The notes under the pieces are model-generated. The model ran no database searches, was not told where the DNA came from, and saw nothing but the letters and a program-made list of their open reading frames with translations. DNA of 64,000 nt from Manduca sexta (lineage: Eukaryota; Arthropoda; Insecta; Lepidoptera; Sphingidae): contig NC_051140.1 of assembly GCF_014839805.1 (NCBI RefSeq), positions 14,963,826 through 15,027,825 of the forward strand. The letters run 5' to 3'. A program made the translations under genes and the position numbers. Below are positions 47,921-61,152 of the stretch, piece after piece. Each line of letters opens with the position of its first letter. Position 1 is the first letter of the stretch.

Positions 47921-50556
47921 CGAGGGTATAGTGCTAAAAGCCAATAAGTATGAAATTGTTACTTTCGAGATATTCAATGTTTAAGTTTTAAGGACCAAGA
48001 TATATGATATTCGAATAGTATCGTTATAATAAGTATGTTGTGGTGAAAGTCCATATATTTAATTAGTGTAATAAAATATTTTTGAGATTCTGGGGTAATC
48101 CACTTTATCGTAAAAAAAATATAAGTTACAAAGGGTGCCGGCTTATTGGGTTTTACCCCAAGAGAAATGAAACATTTATTGTACTTAACCAATTAACTAC
48201 TGAATGAAAGTCATAAAAAAGAGGATAAATCACTCTTCATCACTAACTGAGGCTGGCAGTTTGGTGTAGGTCTTCATATCACGTATCCAGGCATGGAGTT
48301 TCCCGGGTGCAAAGAGTTTCTCGCACATATTCATCAGGTTTTTGTGTTTAGCAAGGCTGATGGGTAATTGACTGAATTATAGGTGCTCTATTTCATCTGG
48401 TAATTGAACAACAACTGGGGGCGGATTAGACTGTCTTTAATGTCTGGTTTTAGGTGTATTTAATGGGCATTTACACACATGTATGTAACGAAAATTTTCG
48501 GACATATCGAAACCAAAATATATATTTAAGTCTCCTGTAACATACTATTATTTAATGCGTTTTATTTTTAGCAAGTTTCGTGTTTCTTTCACGTTATCTT
48601 AATTTTTTTATCTTATTATTGCAGCCCTGTTTTTTTAATTCTAACATTTCAATACATTTTAATTGTTTTACTTTATAACTTTTGATTTTAAGTCGTTTCT
48701 TTTCCGTCTTTTTTCGTAATAGTCTTGGTCCTCTTCTTTTTAGTTTCTGTGAAAACGTTCTTCCACTCACTTACGCTACTTATTGTTTATTTTTTGATGC
48801 TGCTTCAATAACTGCATGCATGGAGTCCACCTCCATATGAGTGTGGCTGCCCTCTAATAATTTCCGTCCAACTATATTTAAATGACCGATTTTTTTAACA
48901 ATCCAGAGCAGAAGTGTTGAAATGAACTGAATCTTGTTTGGTCCATTAAAGGTTTCAGAAAAAACACAAATTTCTTTAATAAATTGGGGTAACTTTTTCG
49001 ATAAATAGAAATATAGGCATGTACCTATTTTAAAACTCCCTTTTTTACCATTTCATTTGCGCCAACAGTCTTTGTTTGGTAATTTAATAATATATCGTAA
49101 AAATGTACGATAATAATTTTCTCATGTAGTATACCTATGATATACCTTCGCCTCCCCCATTTAGTATCTACAATACCGCTTTCAAATCCATAGGATAGAC
49201 ATAAATGAGTCTTCTATATTAGCGCGAACTTTATCTGTATCTTTCTCTACTTAATATATTTTTTTTTCGTTTTAAATGGTTTTCATACTCTTAAAAATTC
49301 GTTCGAGTTGGATTTTTCGTATTTTGATCAAATGTTATATATTTATTAAGTCTAAGTAGTAATTTCAGCATTTAAGTTTCGTAACATATTTAATATGTAA
49401 TAGGACTCCGTCAAGGAAATGATGCTATGTGTTGTTCAAATGTGACATCTTCAGAGCTTGTTTCCTTAGGTGGTTCTTTGTTGCCGCGTTGATCGTCACC
49501 ACTTATACAGAATTATAATATATATGGAAAATCGTCACTATTGAAAACTCCGAACAAATCTGCTTTATCTAGATACCACCAGCAACAGAGATAATATCTA
49601 CACTAACATATAAGGTCGCATTAAAAAAATGATGAAGACTTGGATATGTTCATTGTCCATTTTGAAAATGTATTTCTGGCTAACTGTACGATACTTATTA
49701 TTGGAAGTTTTTTGTAATTGTGATTTAATTTTTAATTATGTAATTAAGAAGCCTATTCAGTTATTGTTCATGGATAGGGCAATTATAGGTGAGTAACTTG
49801 GTATATATACGAAAAAGTACTCATTACATAAAAGTACATAAAATGAGAATTTACCTGATATCAGCGTCCTAATACAACCTAATTGTACAAATTTCCTTCC
49901 TCGATCACCTATCGTAGTGCTTAACACAAATAATTCGCAGTAAATTGAGATTAATTAAAAACAAAACTCGCGGGCTACGTACGCGCGTGCGTGATGCTCG
50001 TCACAAAATGTCCACAATAGCGCTAGGAACTTGATTTATTGGGTTCTTCCCCAAACATAATTTGAAGAAAGTTAGTTAACAAACTAAACAAATACCATAT
50101 AACTCAACATAATTCATATCTTTTGAAATAAAATTGAAAAATAAAACCCAGAAAACACATTTATTTTGTTTTAACCTTTGGTTTAGTTTGTTTTCTTATA
50201 TAGGGAATTAGAGATAAATCCCGTTAAATACTAAATAATGGATTTTACCTTTATCTCTTTGATAATTTGAGTGAAGATCATTGGACACTAAAAACCTATA
50301 AATAGCTATAACTGCTTTAAGCGTAAACTAAAAAATATGATTTATCTAATTAACTCACTTTATAGTGTTTTAGTTTATTAGAAATGGCGCAAGGTGGTCA
50401 CTTTATTGGGTTATTACATCAAGTAATTCGCTTTATACTGTGAATTCCGCTTATTGGATTAGACCAATGGAAAGAGCGTCAAAAACTCATTAACATAGAC
50501 CAATAAAACGATTTTTGATTTTTTGGCACTTATTGGGTTTTAGCACTATACCCTCG
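47921..50556 (-). mobile_element. Decayed DNA transposon, 2636 bp, with DUF7869-like transposase remnants
   Basis: The 29-bp ends 47921..47949 and 50528..50556 are inverted repeats differing at one base; they begin CGAGGGTATAGTGCTAAAA and continue CCAATAAGT. ATATAT flanks both ends (47915..47920 and 50557..50562), a 6-bp target duplication. TTATTGGGTT-like words recur inside both ends (48146, 50037, 50404, 50452). The minus strand holds broken transposase-like frames. From memory, a 6-bp duplication would fit a family such as IS3EU, but I cannot assign the superfamily by eye. Confidence 0.75.
48230..48959 (-). pseudogene. Broken transposase-like coding remnant of the 2.6-kb transposon
   Basis: 48959..48780 is open for 59 codons and includes SETFNGPNKIQFISTLLLWI, a gap, then GSHTHMEVDSMHAVIEAASK. 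The G-H-T-x-M-E-x-D-S-x-H-x-x-I-E block is what I recall in transposase-like proteins annotated with the DUF7869 domain. Further on, after stops and frame changes, comes LPISLAKHKNLMNMCEKLFA, PGKLHAWIRDMKTY, ending at TGA (48232..48230), which resembles their C-terminal segment. The catalytic region upstream is too decayed to read. The element cannot make a full enzyme. Confidence 0.55.
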
Positions 50557-51505
50557 ATATATCGGACAATCTTAACCACAAACATACCATTTCTACTTTG
50601 TGTAATGTCAAATAAATATATTGCAAATGTATCATTTATACATACCTTAAAATATACTTAACTATGCACCAACACTTATATATTATAACGTCTATAATAT
50701 TAATTTATATCCTCTCTCAATTCCAAATTCACAACTAAATCAATATAACACACACTCGCAATTTATTAAGGGCACAATTGACATGGGAAATTCATCCTCA
50801 ACGTATCGGTTACACAACGTGGGACCAGCAATGGAGGTCAGAGTGCAAGTTACGTACATAACCGAACTGTCACGAACGTTTACTGACGAAGGACCGATTC
50901 ACTCGCTCACAATAGCTAATTGCATGTAATATTACATTTCACCGTCTATAATTAGTAGAAAATGGATTATACGCCGTTTGCCCCGATTGGGTAACGTTTT
51001 GTGCAATTTACGCGCATCGTGTGAATGTGTTTGTTGAAAAATGAGTTTTGGTATAGTTATAAATTAGATTCAAATTCTACACTAGGCTCATAGCTATTAA
51101 AATAACATATAAAATATAGATCAATAAAAACAATGTAACGAGTTAAAATTAAATAAAACGCGCCGACGTTAATTAATATTGTAGCAATCATTCAACAAAG
51201 TAATATCTATTAATTCGATTTATTATAGATGTGGGATTGGAAGTTTCCGATATCTGCCATTATGAAAACCTTGCACGGGAAAAGGGCAATAAAGAAATTA
51301 CAATGCTGTTAAAACATTGCATTTTTTTTTATTCTTTGCTCTAAGTACATAATATAAAACATATTGCCTACGGTTAATTCTTCTAAAGTGTTTGCCCATC
51401 ATTAAAGTCACTTACGTGAATTGATGTTACGTCTTTACCAAAACGATAAGTGACGAAATCGGAGGAACACTTAAACAGAACATTTTCAATACCTCCGACT
51501 ACTCA

Positions 51506-51856
51506 TCACAAATTACAATGAAAATAAATCCGCGGTACGCGCCGTAAACATAATTGCAACACGAGTAAGAATCGAACTTTCACCTTCGCATATCGAAGAC
51601 AAACATTTGTTAATCTTAAACAGTCAGTGCTGTATTTATAAATCCGTAAAGACTCAAGCCAAAGGTGACCGCGTAGACTATTACTAACATAGGATAGGTT
51701 TTCGGCGACTACATACCAGTAATAATTGAACTGTGGGAACGAATCTGTACATTTGGCTGGAATAATGATTAGAGATGATTTACTAACGAACGTAGTATGG
51801 TTGTATGGAACCTGAGTAATGAAAGATGGTATAAACTGTTGGTTGGAAGTTAGCAA
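51506..51856 (-). other. Unassigned 116-codon open stretch, perhaps SINE-related
   Basis: The frame begins MLTSNQQFIPSFITQVPYNH. A plausible acceptor (ccaaccaacag) and a donor (TACTG|GTATGT) bound an inner segment of about 120 bases. The 3' part has aagttcgattcttactcgtg, which resembles a tRNA B box. Both a real exon and a retroposon fragment are therefore possible. No family is recognised. Confidence 0.25.
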
Positions 51857-52309
51857 GTTGGTTACCGTTAACCAGAAACGAAGTGTGTATCTGCAAAATA
51901 TTATTGAACTATAATGTAGTTATTTACTAACAATTTCTCACATATGGTAGGGGTAGTGAAATTTTATATTCGATATATAACATTCCTGTGTTGTATTTGT
52001 ATGTATTTATAATAAAAACATTAAGGTACGTAACTGAATACTCAAACTGCGGGAATTGGAGCACATCTAGTGATAAAAAGTATTTTTAAAAACAATGTAG
52101 GGTTGACAACAGAATGTCGCTGTAATTGTTAGTTCTCATAGGGTTGTTACACTTCGACAAATTTTTCATCGTCAGATAACTTTAATAAGATAAATTTGTC
52201 ATTTTTACAGGTTCTCTGTAGATATATTATCATGAATTTTCTATAGAATATACAGTTATTTATATGGAAAAACTGTAAAGGTACCAATACAATATCTGAT
52301 GATTGATAA

Positions 52310-52460
52310 TCCTTCTTACAGGTTTGGGTCCTTCGAGAGGAGCGTAAAGAAGCAATTAAGCGGACCGACATAACTGTGCCGACTATCCGGGGATGTTTAT
52401 CTCTTAGCAGACGACATCTTTTTGGGCATCTCTTCAGGTACCATCAGTTGCAGTGCTAAC
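52310..52460 (-). repeat. Dispersed repeat, diverged copy of the 38.9-kb family
   Basis: gcggaccgacataactgtgc, cgactatccggggatgttta, tctcttagcagacgacatct and caggtaccatcagttgcagt follow the 38909..39120 order with many changes. Confidence 0.5.
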
Positions 52461-53771
52461 AATAAAATCGATACGTCAATACTATCGCAAAGCTAGCTAT
52501 CTGAAATAATGTCAGAATGGATAAAAACAGCCCTAAGAAGCTTATTAAGTTAATAAGCCGCGCCATTTACCGATCTTACACTGTCTGCGTATGCGCATTC
52601 AGTCGCACACTACAAAACTCACCCTTATTCACATGACATAACCGCATTCGTACCCATAATGAACTTAGCAATAGAGAACAGCGATATTCATACTAATATT
52701 CTTAACCAATTAACTACATGTATGCCCGAAGGTGTTGTTTTGTAAACACTAGCGTAATTCTTGCCATTCGCTTCGGAATGATACTTACAATAGCTTCCAC
52801 AATGTATGTTCATTCGTAATGCTCATTGACGCAAGATTCCCCAATTTAAGTAGATACTTACACGCGATAGAATCATTACAAAGCTGTAGTGACGATTGTT
52901 TCTGACACAATTGGTTATTGTGATATTTTCTTTATTACATAAGATTGCTGTTCTAAATAGGGCAATTTGGGAAATGTAGCAGACAGTCCATACATTAATA
53001 AGCGGATATTATATTTCCTAAACTAATCACATTATATTTTGAAATTGAATACTTATTAGTAAATTATGTATAATTATAATATTTGGGAAATTCATTAAAT
53101 GATATAGCAATTTTAAAAAAAATGCATCGACTGTAATAAATATCAATATAATATTATCAAAAATAGAGGTATAATAAGAATTCCCAGTGACTGGAAACAA
53201 ATATTTGAATGAAATAAAAGCACCTGATATTTTTTCTCACATTGAAGATTTCTGAAATATTTTTGTATAATTATATTACGTCGGCTATTGTTTAGTTTTA
53301 TAAATAATCTTGATATATTCGCAGAGGAATCCAAAACATTTTTCACCTTTATTAAATTGTTCGAGAACATTATGAATGTAACTGCTTCACCTCATGAAAA
53401 GCTTAATAACTATGTAATATTCTTCTTCTTACTTTTAGAAAATAATAACAATTCCTTTACATTCCGGAAAATATAAGCAATGTGATACTATTCTTAAATC
53501 TACACTTAAGTTTATTTAGTACCAAATATGTTATGCTTAGTATCTTTTGGCTTTAATAAAAGCAATGCGCCTCACCAAGCACGAAATCTTTGTATGACAA
53601 ACTTACTATGCATCACATCACTTTTATTGTTAATACGTTGAAAAATGTACTTGTTTAAGCATTTGTGTCGTCTGCCAATTAGCATATAATGGCGACACGC
53701 GTTCTGTGCAACCAGAAAATTGGAACGGTTACTTGGAGTTAAGTAATCCAGCGTTACCCATTGCAACAATG

Positions 53772-54056
53772 TCAGTATGACAGGCGAAACTGATGATTTA
53801 ACGTGGGCACTTGAACTTTGTTCGGAAATGGATACAACGTACTACATTTTTTGTTAGGTAATGCGAAACAATGTGACGTATTGTGTATCGATGTCTTAAT
53901 GGAAACCGCTGTCCATTTATTTGGCTGAACTGCCTCCTGAGACTGTCCCAAAAATTCCGACTCATAAGTAGATATCGTTGAATTTAGATATTTTTCATTG
54001 ATCGTCAGACTAATGCGTTCCTTAACCAATCCCAATAATACAGAGTTCTGGCGCAT
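53772..54056 (-). CDS. Unassigned 94-codon ORF, possibly a gene or element fragment
   Basis: The open frame starts MRQNSVLLGLVKERISLTIN, continues through TYESEFLGQSQEAVQPNKWT and ends LNHQFRLSY. Residue use looks protein-like rather than typical of AT-rich noise. Upstream, the same frame reads SVNDFRKLSWLWAQFA before a TAG. Immediately downstream, a second minus frame (53769..53572) is open for 65 codons. This pattern suits a decayed coding sequence broken by one stop and one frame change. I recognise no motif, and no splice sites clearly bound it. Confidence 0.25.
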   Translation of the reverse strand: MRQNSVLLGLVKERISLTINEKYLNSTISTYESEFLGQSQEAVQPNKWTAVSIKTSIHNTSHCFALPNKKCSTLYPFPNKVQVPTLNHQFRLSY

Positions 54057-54354
54057 TTTTGCCTCATTCTAAGCAAACTGGGCCCATAGCCAAGACAATT
54101 TTCTAAAATCGTTTACGCTAAGACAAAACAAAAATATGTATGAGAATGTCATATCAGAGTGACAGATGTCGCTAGAATATGTCATTCCCGTACATTTTTT
54201 TTTTGTTTTCTTTTAACGTTAACGAGTGTTGAATGGCGTCTTGGCTACCACCTCTGAAGTGGCTACCACCTTACCCACCCTTTACCTTGTTACGTTTCGA
54301 CATCAAAACAAGACACTTGAGATTAGTGAGACTAATACTGAGACTGAGATCTCA

Positions 54355-54374
54355 ACCTGCAGTTAGCTGCAGGT
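54355..54374. repeat. Perfect short hairpin ACCTGCAG-ttag-CTGCAGGT
   Basis: 8-bp arms with a 4-base loop. It lies in a less AT-rich stretch (54240..54380) that also has TGGCTACCACC twice, 18 bp apart. There is no associated gene. Confidence 0.5.
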
Positions 54375-55160
54375 CCATATTGAAGGTAGCAGTAACTGTT
54401 AGCGATTGTTAACATATAGGTATAATAATTTTTGTGTGAGGTTTCATTAATAAATCAGTTAACATAATCGATTTAAAGGATCTTAATTTAAGTATTTTTT
54501 ATCTAGTTTTATCTGGACACTGACCGAAGCAAGAGATGCAAAAAATATTTTATTACTCTATTCTAAAATATGGGTTTTGAAATTTTTATATATCGAATTA
54601 TATTATATTATAGGTTGGTCCAACAGTTACAAAATATTTTTAGACAACTTTAAATTGTATTACTATGCAGTCAATTCATTTACCATTTTACCTTTGATTT
54701 CAGCTTCGCCTGTTTATATCTTTTTAATGCTGTATATAACAATATTATATTGTGTTCTTAGATAATTAATAAAGTTACAAAAAGGGTAGGTACAAAACAA
54801 CCTGAAAAGTCAATAAAGATTGTAATCGATGTTGTCAGCTCTTTTTGCTTTGATGTATGTACTGTGGCCCATACATGACTCAGAGATCTTTAGCTAATTG
54901 ACTTGCTGAGTCATTGTAAAATGTCTAAACTTATTCAAGATAAAATTGTGCCCTGAAGCTATTGTACCTGGGCTGGTTTTTGTATTACATATATAAATAG
55001 TTGAAGATCAAATGTTACGAATTATTGGTAAGGTAGATTTTTTCTGGATTTTGAACCAATTATTACAATCAATATAATAAACGATCGGTTTGATTGATGA
55101 CTATCAGAAAATCACGTTGTTAACATTTAAAAATTCCAATATATAAACGAGTATTTACAT

Positions 55161-55447
55161 TAAAATTAAACTATTCTTCGGATTTTATCGCGCTTTGTGA
55201 GCACATTCTGCGTAGATCGCACCAACAACAGCTAAAAAAATTAAAAAGTTGTATTATTGTTAAATGTAGGTACATATTGTAACTTTGACTTTGCGGATGA
55301 ACAACACTTCAGTCCCCCCGTGACCATGAAGGCTGCAAAGTCTTCGAAACGTCGGGAGAAAAAGTAAAACATCAAAACCGCGATAAAATCCGAAAAATAG
55401 TTTAATTTTAATGTCTAACATTCGCGTAATGATAAAAAATCATTATT
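55161..55447 (-). mobile_element. Short derivative of the Penelope-associated arm, reversed
   Basis: gtgagcacattctgcgtaga, tcgcaccaacaacagctaaa, actttgactttgcggatgaa, caacacttcagtccccccgt, gaccatgaaggctgcaaagt, cttcgaaacgtcgggagaaa and cgcgataaaatccgaaaaat are the right-arm order of 8.6-9.4 kb. The left end attaaactattcttcggatt repeats the right end inverted, making a small element with ~35-bp inverted ends. Confidence 0.7.
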
Positions 55448-56349
55448 GAGTATTGACATGTAAAATGTGGTTTCAAATATGATAAAGCGAAAATAACAAC
55501 AGAGAAGCTATAATTATTTTATTATGCGCGGAATATAACTTTGTGATGAAAAGTATTTCAAATAATTAACTCAAAGACGCTTTCATAAATACCTATTTAA
55601 TATAGTCTACTGCGTAGAATACACACATAATATGCTCGTAACTAATGCGCAACTAAAAAAATAGCGTATAATAACATAGGAAATTCTACTGAATGCATCA
55701 ATGCTCTTCACAGTTGAGTGAACAGTCTTAAATATTCCGACACCCACGCATTCAGAACAAAATTAACTGACATAATTACATAACCAATTAACTCTTATAA
55801 CTGAATGCATAGAGATGTTATTTAACTGAAGTTACCATAAAACCCCGGTCACGAATATCCTGGCAGTTAGTTAGATATTATTAATCAGCAAAACGATATT
55901 TGAACTCGCGTAAATTACGAACGCAAATTGCCAACTCATTAAGGTATATCAACCCGTATTTAACATCATTGCTATGGAGGTCATGGCGATTTTTACACTA
56001 CGCTAAGCTGTTGAAGATCTCGATAAGCAGATGACAAGGACATGACTTCCAGCTATATGTACAAATAGGGTGTCTGAGTTAAGTAATTACAATCACCCAC
56101 ATTTCCAGGATTATATTGAAGGCGCTGTTAGCGTTAAAAGAAGAGAATACGGCTAAGGAAGGAAAGGACTTGATTGGATACTGCCCCAGATAGACGGTCC
56201 ATTCAGTAAGAATGACTGAAATATTACTACCAATTTTAATTGACAGTAATAGGTTTACCGCCAGGAAAAACATGGAATTTAAGAAAAAAAAAATCTGAAT
56301 TCCAATTACTAAGTCGGTCATCATATATACTACAATATGACATATGTAG

Positions 56350-56635
56350 TACGGGTACGACTATCGGTTCGAATCCTAGGTCTTGTCCGGGTCGATGGTG
56401 ACTGCGTTTATCCTTAAATGTTACACAGGCGCAGCTCGAAGTCAGGAAGTTGGCGATGTCATATCCCTGTGCCTTGGAAAGCACATTTTGGTCATTTCGG
56501 ATTACGACCTCACCGGACTCTGAGTGAAGGAACAGAGAGAACACTTGTATGTTGGAACACATTTGTGCAGTATATCTCCTTCGTACCTGGCTGATCTCCG
56601 TTGACAATGGCCGCCGCGACCAAAATTTAGCTAAG
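56350..56635 (-). mobile_element. SINE-derived repeat (aatttcggccacggc family)
   Basis: On the minus strand: aattttggtcgcggcggcca, ttgtcaacggagatcagcca, ggtacgaaggagatatactg, cacaaatgtgttccaacata and agtccggtgaggtcgtaatc, as in 13628..13920. ggttcgaatcctaggtct at 56370 is a perfect tRNA B box on the plus strand at its other end. The 123-codon frame 56236..56607 is a by-product. Confidence 0.6.
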
Positions 56636-57250
56636 AAGGATTCATACTAGCATATTCATTACATTAGATCACTACAATGTATGGGAAGTGGCTTGGCTTT
56701 ATAAATTCAATATTTCAAGGCAAATTATTTCCTCTATTTATAATTCTACGTCACTTGGAAAGTTACACTAAACACATTTAAATTATGCAGACTGCATATC
56801 TAATATCTACATAATGAGGTCTAGTCGTACGGCAAAACATTGAATATGCTAATATTGACAGATTTAGAACAAAAGATGATAATGGCGGGAATCTAAGCAA
56901 TGCAGAAAAATTAAACGGACAGAGTATTAAATGTTTGATTATATGTACTAGGTGACCTAAAAGTTTGTTTAAGTGGATTTCCTTGTAAAGAGATAATTGA
57001 AATTAGAATACATTATGAATGCTTACGGATATGCTCTTAATATGCCAATGAGGTTGAAAGTTCTTGGCCTATGTTTACTATTAAATAATAGTGAAGTGTG
57101 TTCCTATGATTTGGAAATAAAAGTGTTTTTTACGTTTATATTTCATGTTACTAAACAAGAATTTTTTACTATTTCTTTGTGCTGTGGTCCAGAACGCCTA
57201 AATCGATTGTGACGAGACTTACATTGATATGTTTAAGCATTTTCAACGTA

Positions 57251-57345
57251 TTTTAACCGACTTAGAAAAAAGTAGAAGGTTATCAATACGACGTGTATTA
57301 TTTCATCACAAAAACAACCTTAACGCGGGCGGAGCAAGGAACAAA
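57251..57345 (+). mobile_element. Retroposon fragments: 'ttttaaccgactt' head then RTE-like head
   Basis: ttttaaccgacttagaaaaa, agtagaaggttatcaatacg and acgtgtatta equal the reversed block at 21495..21537. It is followed by aacgcgggcggagcaaggaa, a reversed RTE-like head. Confidence 0.45.
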
Positions 57346-58737
57346 ATCTAATTAGCAAAAAAATTTTGATTGATACTCTATAACTAAAGTTTATATTTAT
57401 ACGCTAAAAATACCTTCCAAAAATGTTATACACCGGAACATTATACAAAATATTCTTAATTAATTATAATTACATAACACATAGTTTCTACCTCACAATC
57501 AACAAAATCACGTAAATATAGTAAATAACCAGTAATTTAAACCAAACGTCTACCTCATTTGACCGATGCTCTCAACTTAAATAATAAGCAAGATTCTCGT
57601 GAAATATAGCTATTGCGCTGCAGGTCACAGGGCATCGGCGCATAATGCTGAGAAAGGCTAGTTTATAGATTAGACAAACACAGGATATAAAGTATGTGCA
57701 TGTGACGACACCAGACTATATAATTATGATCACGCATACATTTCTATGAGATTACATTATTAAAAGTGCTTGGGGCGTCTCTCTTTACATTTAGCTCGTA
57801 GTTGCAAATCTGTTTGAAGCATTTTTTTGTGCAATCGTTTTAACATTAATCGTTTGTTATGAAAACGATTTGGACCAATTTAAATAATATTATGAAGTGA
57901 CGCTGTATTGACGTAAAGGCTATAAGTTCTTAGAACTAATCCATTGTACACTGTGCAAGATGACGCAGAGAGCTCGTTGTGTGGCAAATCGAAAATGATT
58001 TTTTATTGCAACTGATGTTTGTATTCTAATTCTAAAAACAGGGACTAATTTTAACTGCTCTACTTGAGAACCGAACCTACCTCGCCGGCTTCGTAGACAA
58101 AGTAATATGGAATATTTTCATAGCTTAAAATTTTCAAATAAACCTATAACTGATTTCTTAAAGAAATTATTTATAAATATTTGCACATTCCCGCCCGATA
58201 CTCGTGCGAAGTACATATACAGAACGAATGCACAAAGCTGTTTGTTCGGCGGAAGGTATTTAAAAATAGTCAGTAAATAAAAGCAGATAAGAATAGCGTA
58301 ACATTCTCTTTGTGAAAGATTTTCCATAATGGGACCAGCAGTTCCATATTAAAACTTAAGATATGAAGTTACTTGTCCTAAAATAATAAATGTTGGAACT
58401 GTCTATACGCTGTCAACAAGGCCCGATGTCTATCTGCAAAGAAACTTTTGGTATTAGAAATAGCACAAACGTGCCGAAAATGCTAATACAATTTCCCAAA
58501 TCAGAAGAATGGATCAAGCAACTTGCCGATCGATATAACTTTGATTGACAACTATGATAAAATCTTTGGCTCACATGTGCTGTCCTACAATTTGTCCCGT
58601 CGTATTTTAAATCACCACTTCTAGTATTGATACTTGAACGTATTATTTGAATAAGTTTTGGCGTCATAGTGTGTTTGGTTGCTAGATTTATAGCGTAAAA
58701 CTACGACTTTGATATAAAATACAATATTTAAACTTAC

Positions 58738-58980
58738 TAATATAAATGCGAAAGTTAGTAAAAATATTCGGATTTTTGTATATTTGTTAGAAGTAATCGT
58801 ATTGGATACATGGGTAGACTATATCCTCGATTAACATAAAGGCTACCTTTTATATCGAGAATTCGTTCCCATAGAAGAAAGAAAATCTAAACTACTTTCG
58901 TAAAGAGGTGGATACGCCAGTATCCAAGACTTCTAAAGCAGGAAAGGCTTTTTGCGCGGGCGAAGCTGAAGGCAAAAAAT
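58738..58980 (-). mobile_element. RTE-like retroposon 3' region
   Basis: On the minus strand it begins ttgccttcagcttcgcccgc, gcaaaaagcctttcctgctt, and ends ctaactttcgcatttatatt, agtaa. The cgcatttata..attagtaa tail is the family signature; the body is diverged. Confidence 0.6.
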
Positions 58981-61152
58981 ATTTTAAATCCATAGTAATT
59001 ACATGGAATTGTGCTTTATTAAAAACACATGTCCCTCATCTATATCAGACTAGATTCCGAACGTAATTGTAGGTACGCATAAAGAAGTGGACCGCGTATT
59101 TATGTACTAGGAAGTCAATAAATATTCAACCTACAGAAAAACTAATCGCAATCATATACAACTATACATAGTAGGTTCAAATTAGATTATACACGACTTT
59201 GATATGTGTAGAGACATTTTTTGCCACAAATTCCTTTGAAGGTTAAAAGTATGAAATTCGACATTTAAAGAAGAAACATAGTGGCCTTGGTTAATTAATG
59301 TGTAATGTTAAAGTGTAACAGTATTTTTTTAAGTTTTTAATTGCGCAGTAAATTTAAATATATTTTATATAATGTACTAATACCACTAACTCATTTAAGA
59401 ACCTACAGTTTTGCGAGGTGATCCGTATTTAAATGGGTGTAAATCGACAAAGTTCATTCAAATTAATTATATACTTTCGTTTAAACAATTTTCTTTCGTA
59501 CTTCAGTATAAACAATACAACTTGAACATGAAAATTTTTCATTCATAATTGGATTTGAATTAAAAAAAATAAGTAGAGCAAAACTGAACTTTGTGTCATA
59601 CTTACTCCAATAAGTAGGCACAAGAATTGCTTAATCTGATACTTAATTATGAAATAAAGAATGCATGAAGGTCTATGAATATACGGTGTCTAATAACAAA
59701 AACGTTGTTAAATACAAGAAATTGTATCTGCATTTCGAAACGACAGAGACATTTGTTTCGACGCGAGCATGGGAAGAGTCTATGACGAAACGGAATTGGG
59801 TTTAAAATCAGACAGTGCAATGTTAGAATTAGATGAAGCAACGTAGTCCAGCAAAAGAGCAAAATTAAATGTTCATTTCTCACTTGGTGTTCTAAAACCA
59901 CTCCTAAGATAAACAGAGCTGCCGTGCTACTTGCCGAATGCGGTAATTGTTGATTTATTGTCGCAATTATGTGATATTTAGATGCTGTAATGAACAGTTT
60001 AATATGAGCTTCGACAAAATAATAACATGGCTATAAAACTGTAACATGAAATTGATAGGTCTTGATTAAAGTTTACGTTTCCTGTTTTTTTGTGCTCAAG
60101 GTATAGAGTTTTAATTATTTGCAAAAAAAGCAAAAGAATTATTGAATTCATTTTTTATTCATTGCTGCATATTGAATATAATGAATAATATACGGTTTGC
60201 AACTTATCTTCACATTTTCCACAATGTTATAGACTAAGAGAAAATAAAGTCATTCTACTTCCCACGTACAATTTTATGTGAATATATTAATACTCATCAA
60301 AGTGAAAAGGACACAAGGTTAAACAAATTTATGCCATAAACACGAGTTAACTTAGAGTACAAATTCTTACACGTAAATAACACTGTTTAGATCGTAAATA
60401 AAACAGAAGCGAAGCTACCAAGAACCGAATTTTCATATTAAGCAATAGCTAATTTTGTACGGACTGTGCATTTTTCCGGGGCCCTTTCAAGCAAAGCAAA
60501 CTATATATTAAAGAATATAATACCAACAATTATTACAACACCTCCTTAATAGTTGCGTTTCGTATTTCAGTGAAGTTTGTCCGTATATTTAATAGCTTTA
60601 AACGTTTCGAGTTACAATGGACAAAGGTTGATGTTTGACGTTGCTTAAATTTTATTTCGCATTTATATTCTTTGAATGGACGTTAATGGGAAGGATGGTG
60701 AATAGCTCTTTATAATGAACACTTTTCCATGTGCATGAATTAAGGTTTAATTGGGCATAGGAGTGTTGCTACTTACTGTATTTTAGTTGCTTTCACGCCG
60801 TGAAGGAGAATTTAAATCGATATCAGAGTTGAGTTTTTATTTGTTTGTCTGACCATGCATGTTTCTCAAACTACATCTTGGACTTTCAATTTCTTAATTG
60901 ATGTAAGAGATTTACTGTAGACAGATCTCTACAATCAATCCTTATTTAGCATCGTGAATTATTGTTATATTATTATTTATTGAAAACAATAAAAATAAAT
61001 TGCGATTCCAATTAAGTTAATTAAAATAAGAAATCAAATCGAAGTGCTAAATCCAATATCTAAAATGATTAATATACACTCAAAAAAGTAAAATCTTCAA
61101 ATTCTTATAAATATAACTACCAACAATCGTGATATGCGAAGTCATTAAAAGT
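58981..61152. other. AT-rich non-coding stretch, nothing recognised
   Basis: The 84-codon minus frame 59901..59647 has no motif or splice support. No repeats are identified. Confidence 0.35.

Noticed and set aside
56236..56607. 123-codon minus-strand ORF.
   Set aside because: Most of it lies in a SINE-derived repeat that also occurs at 13.6 kb.
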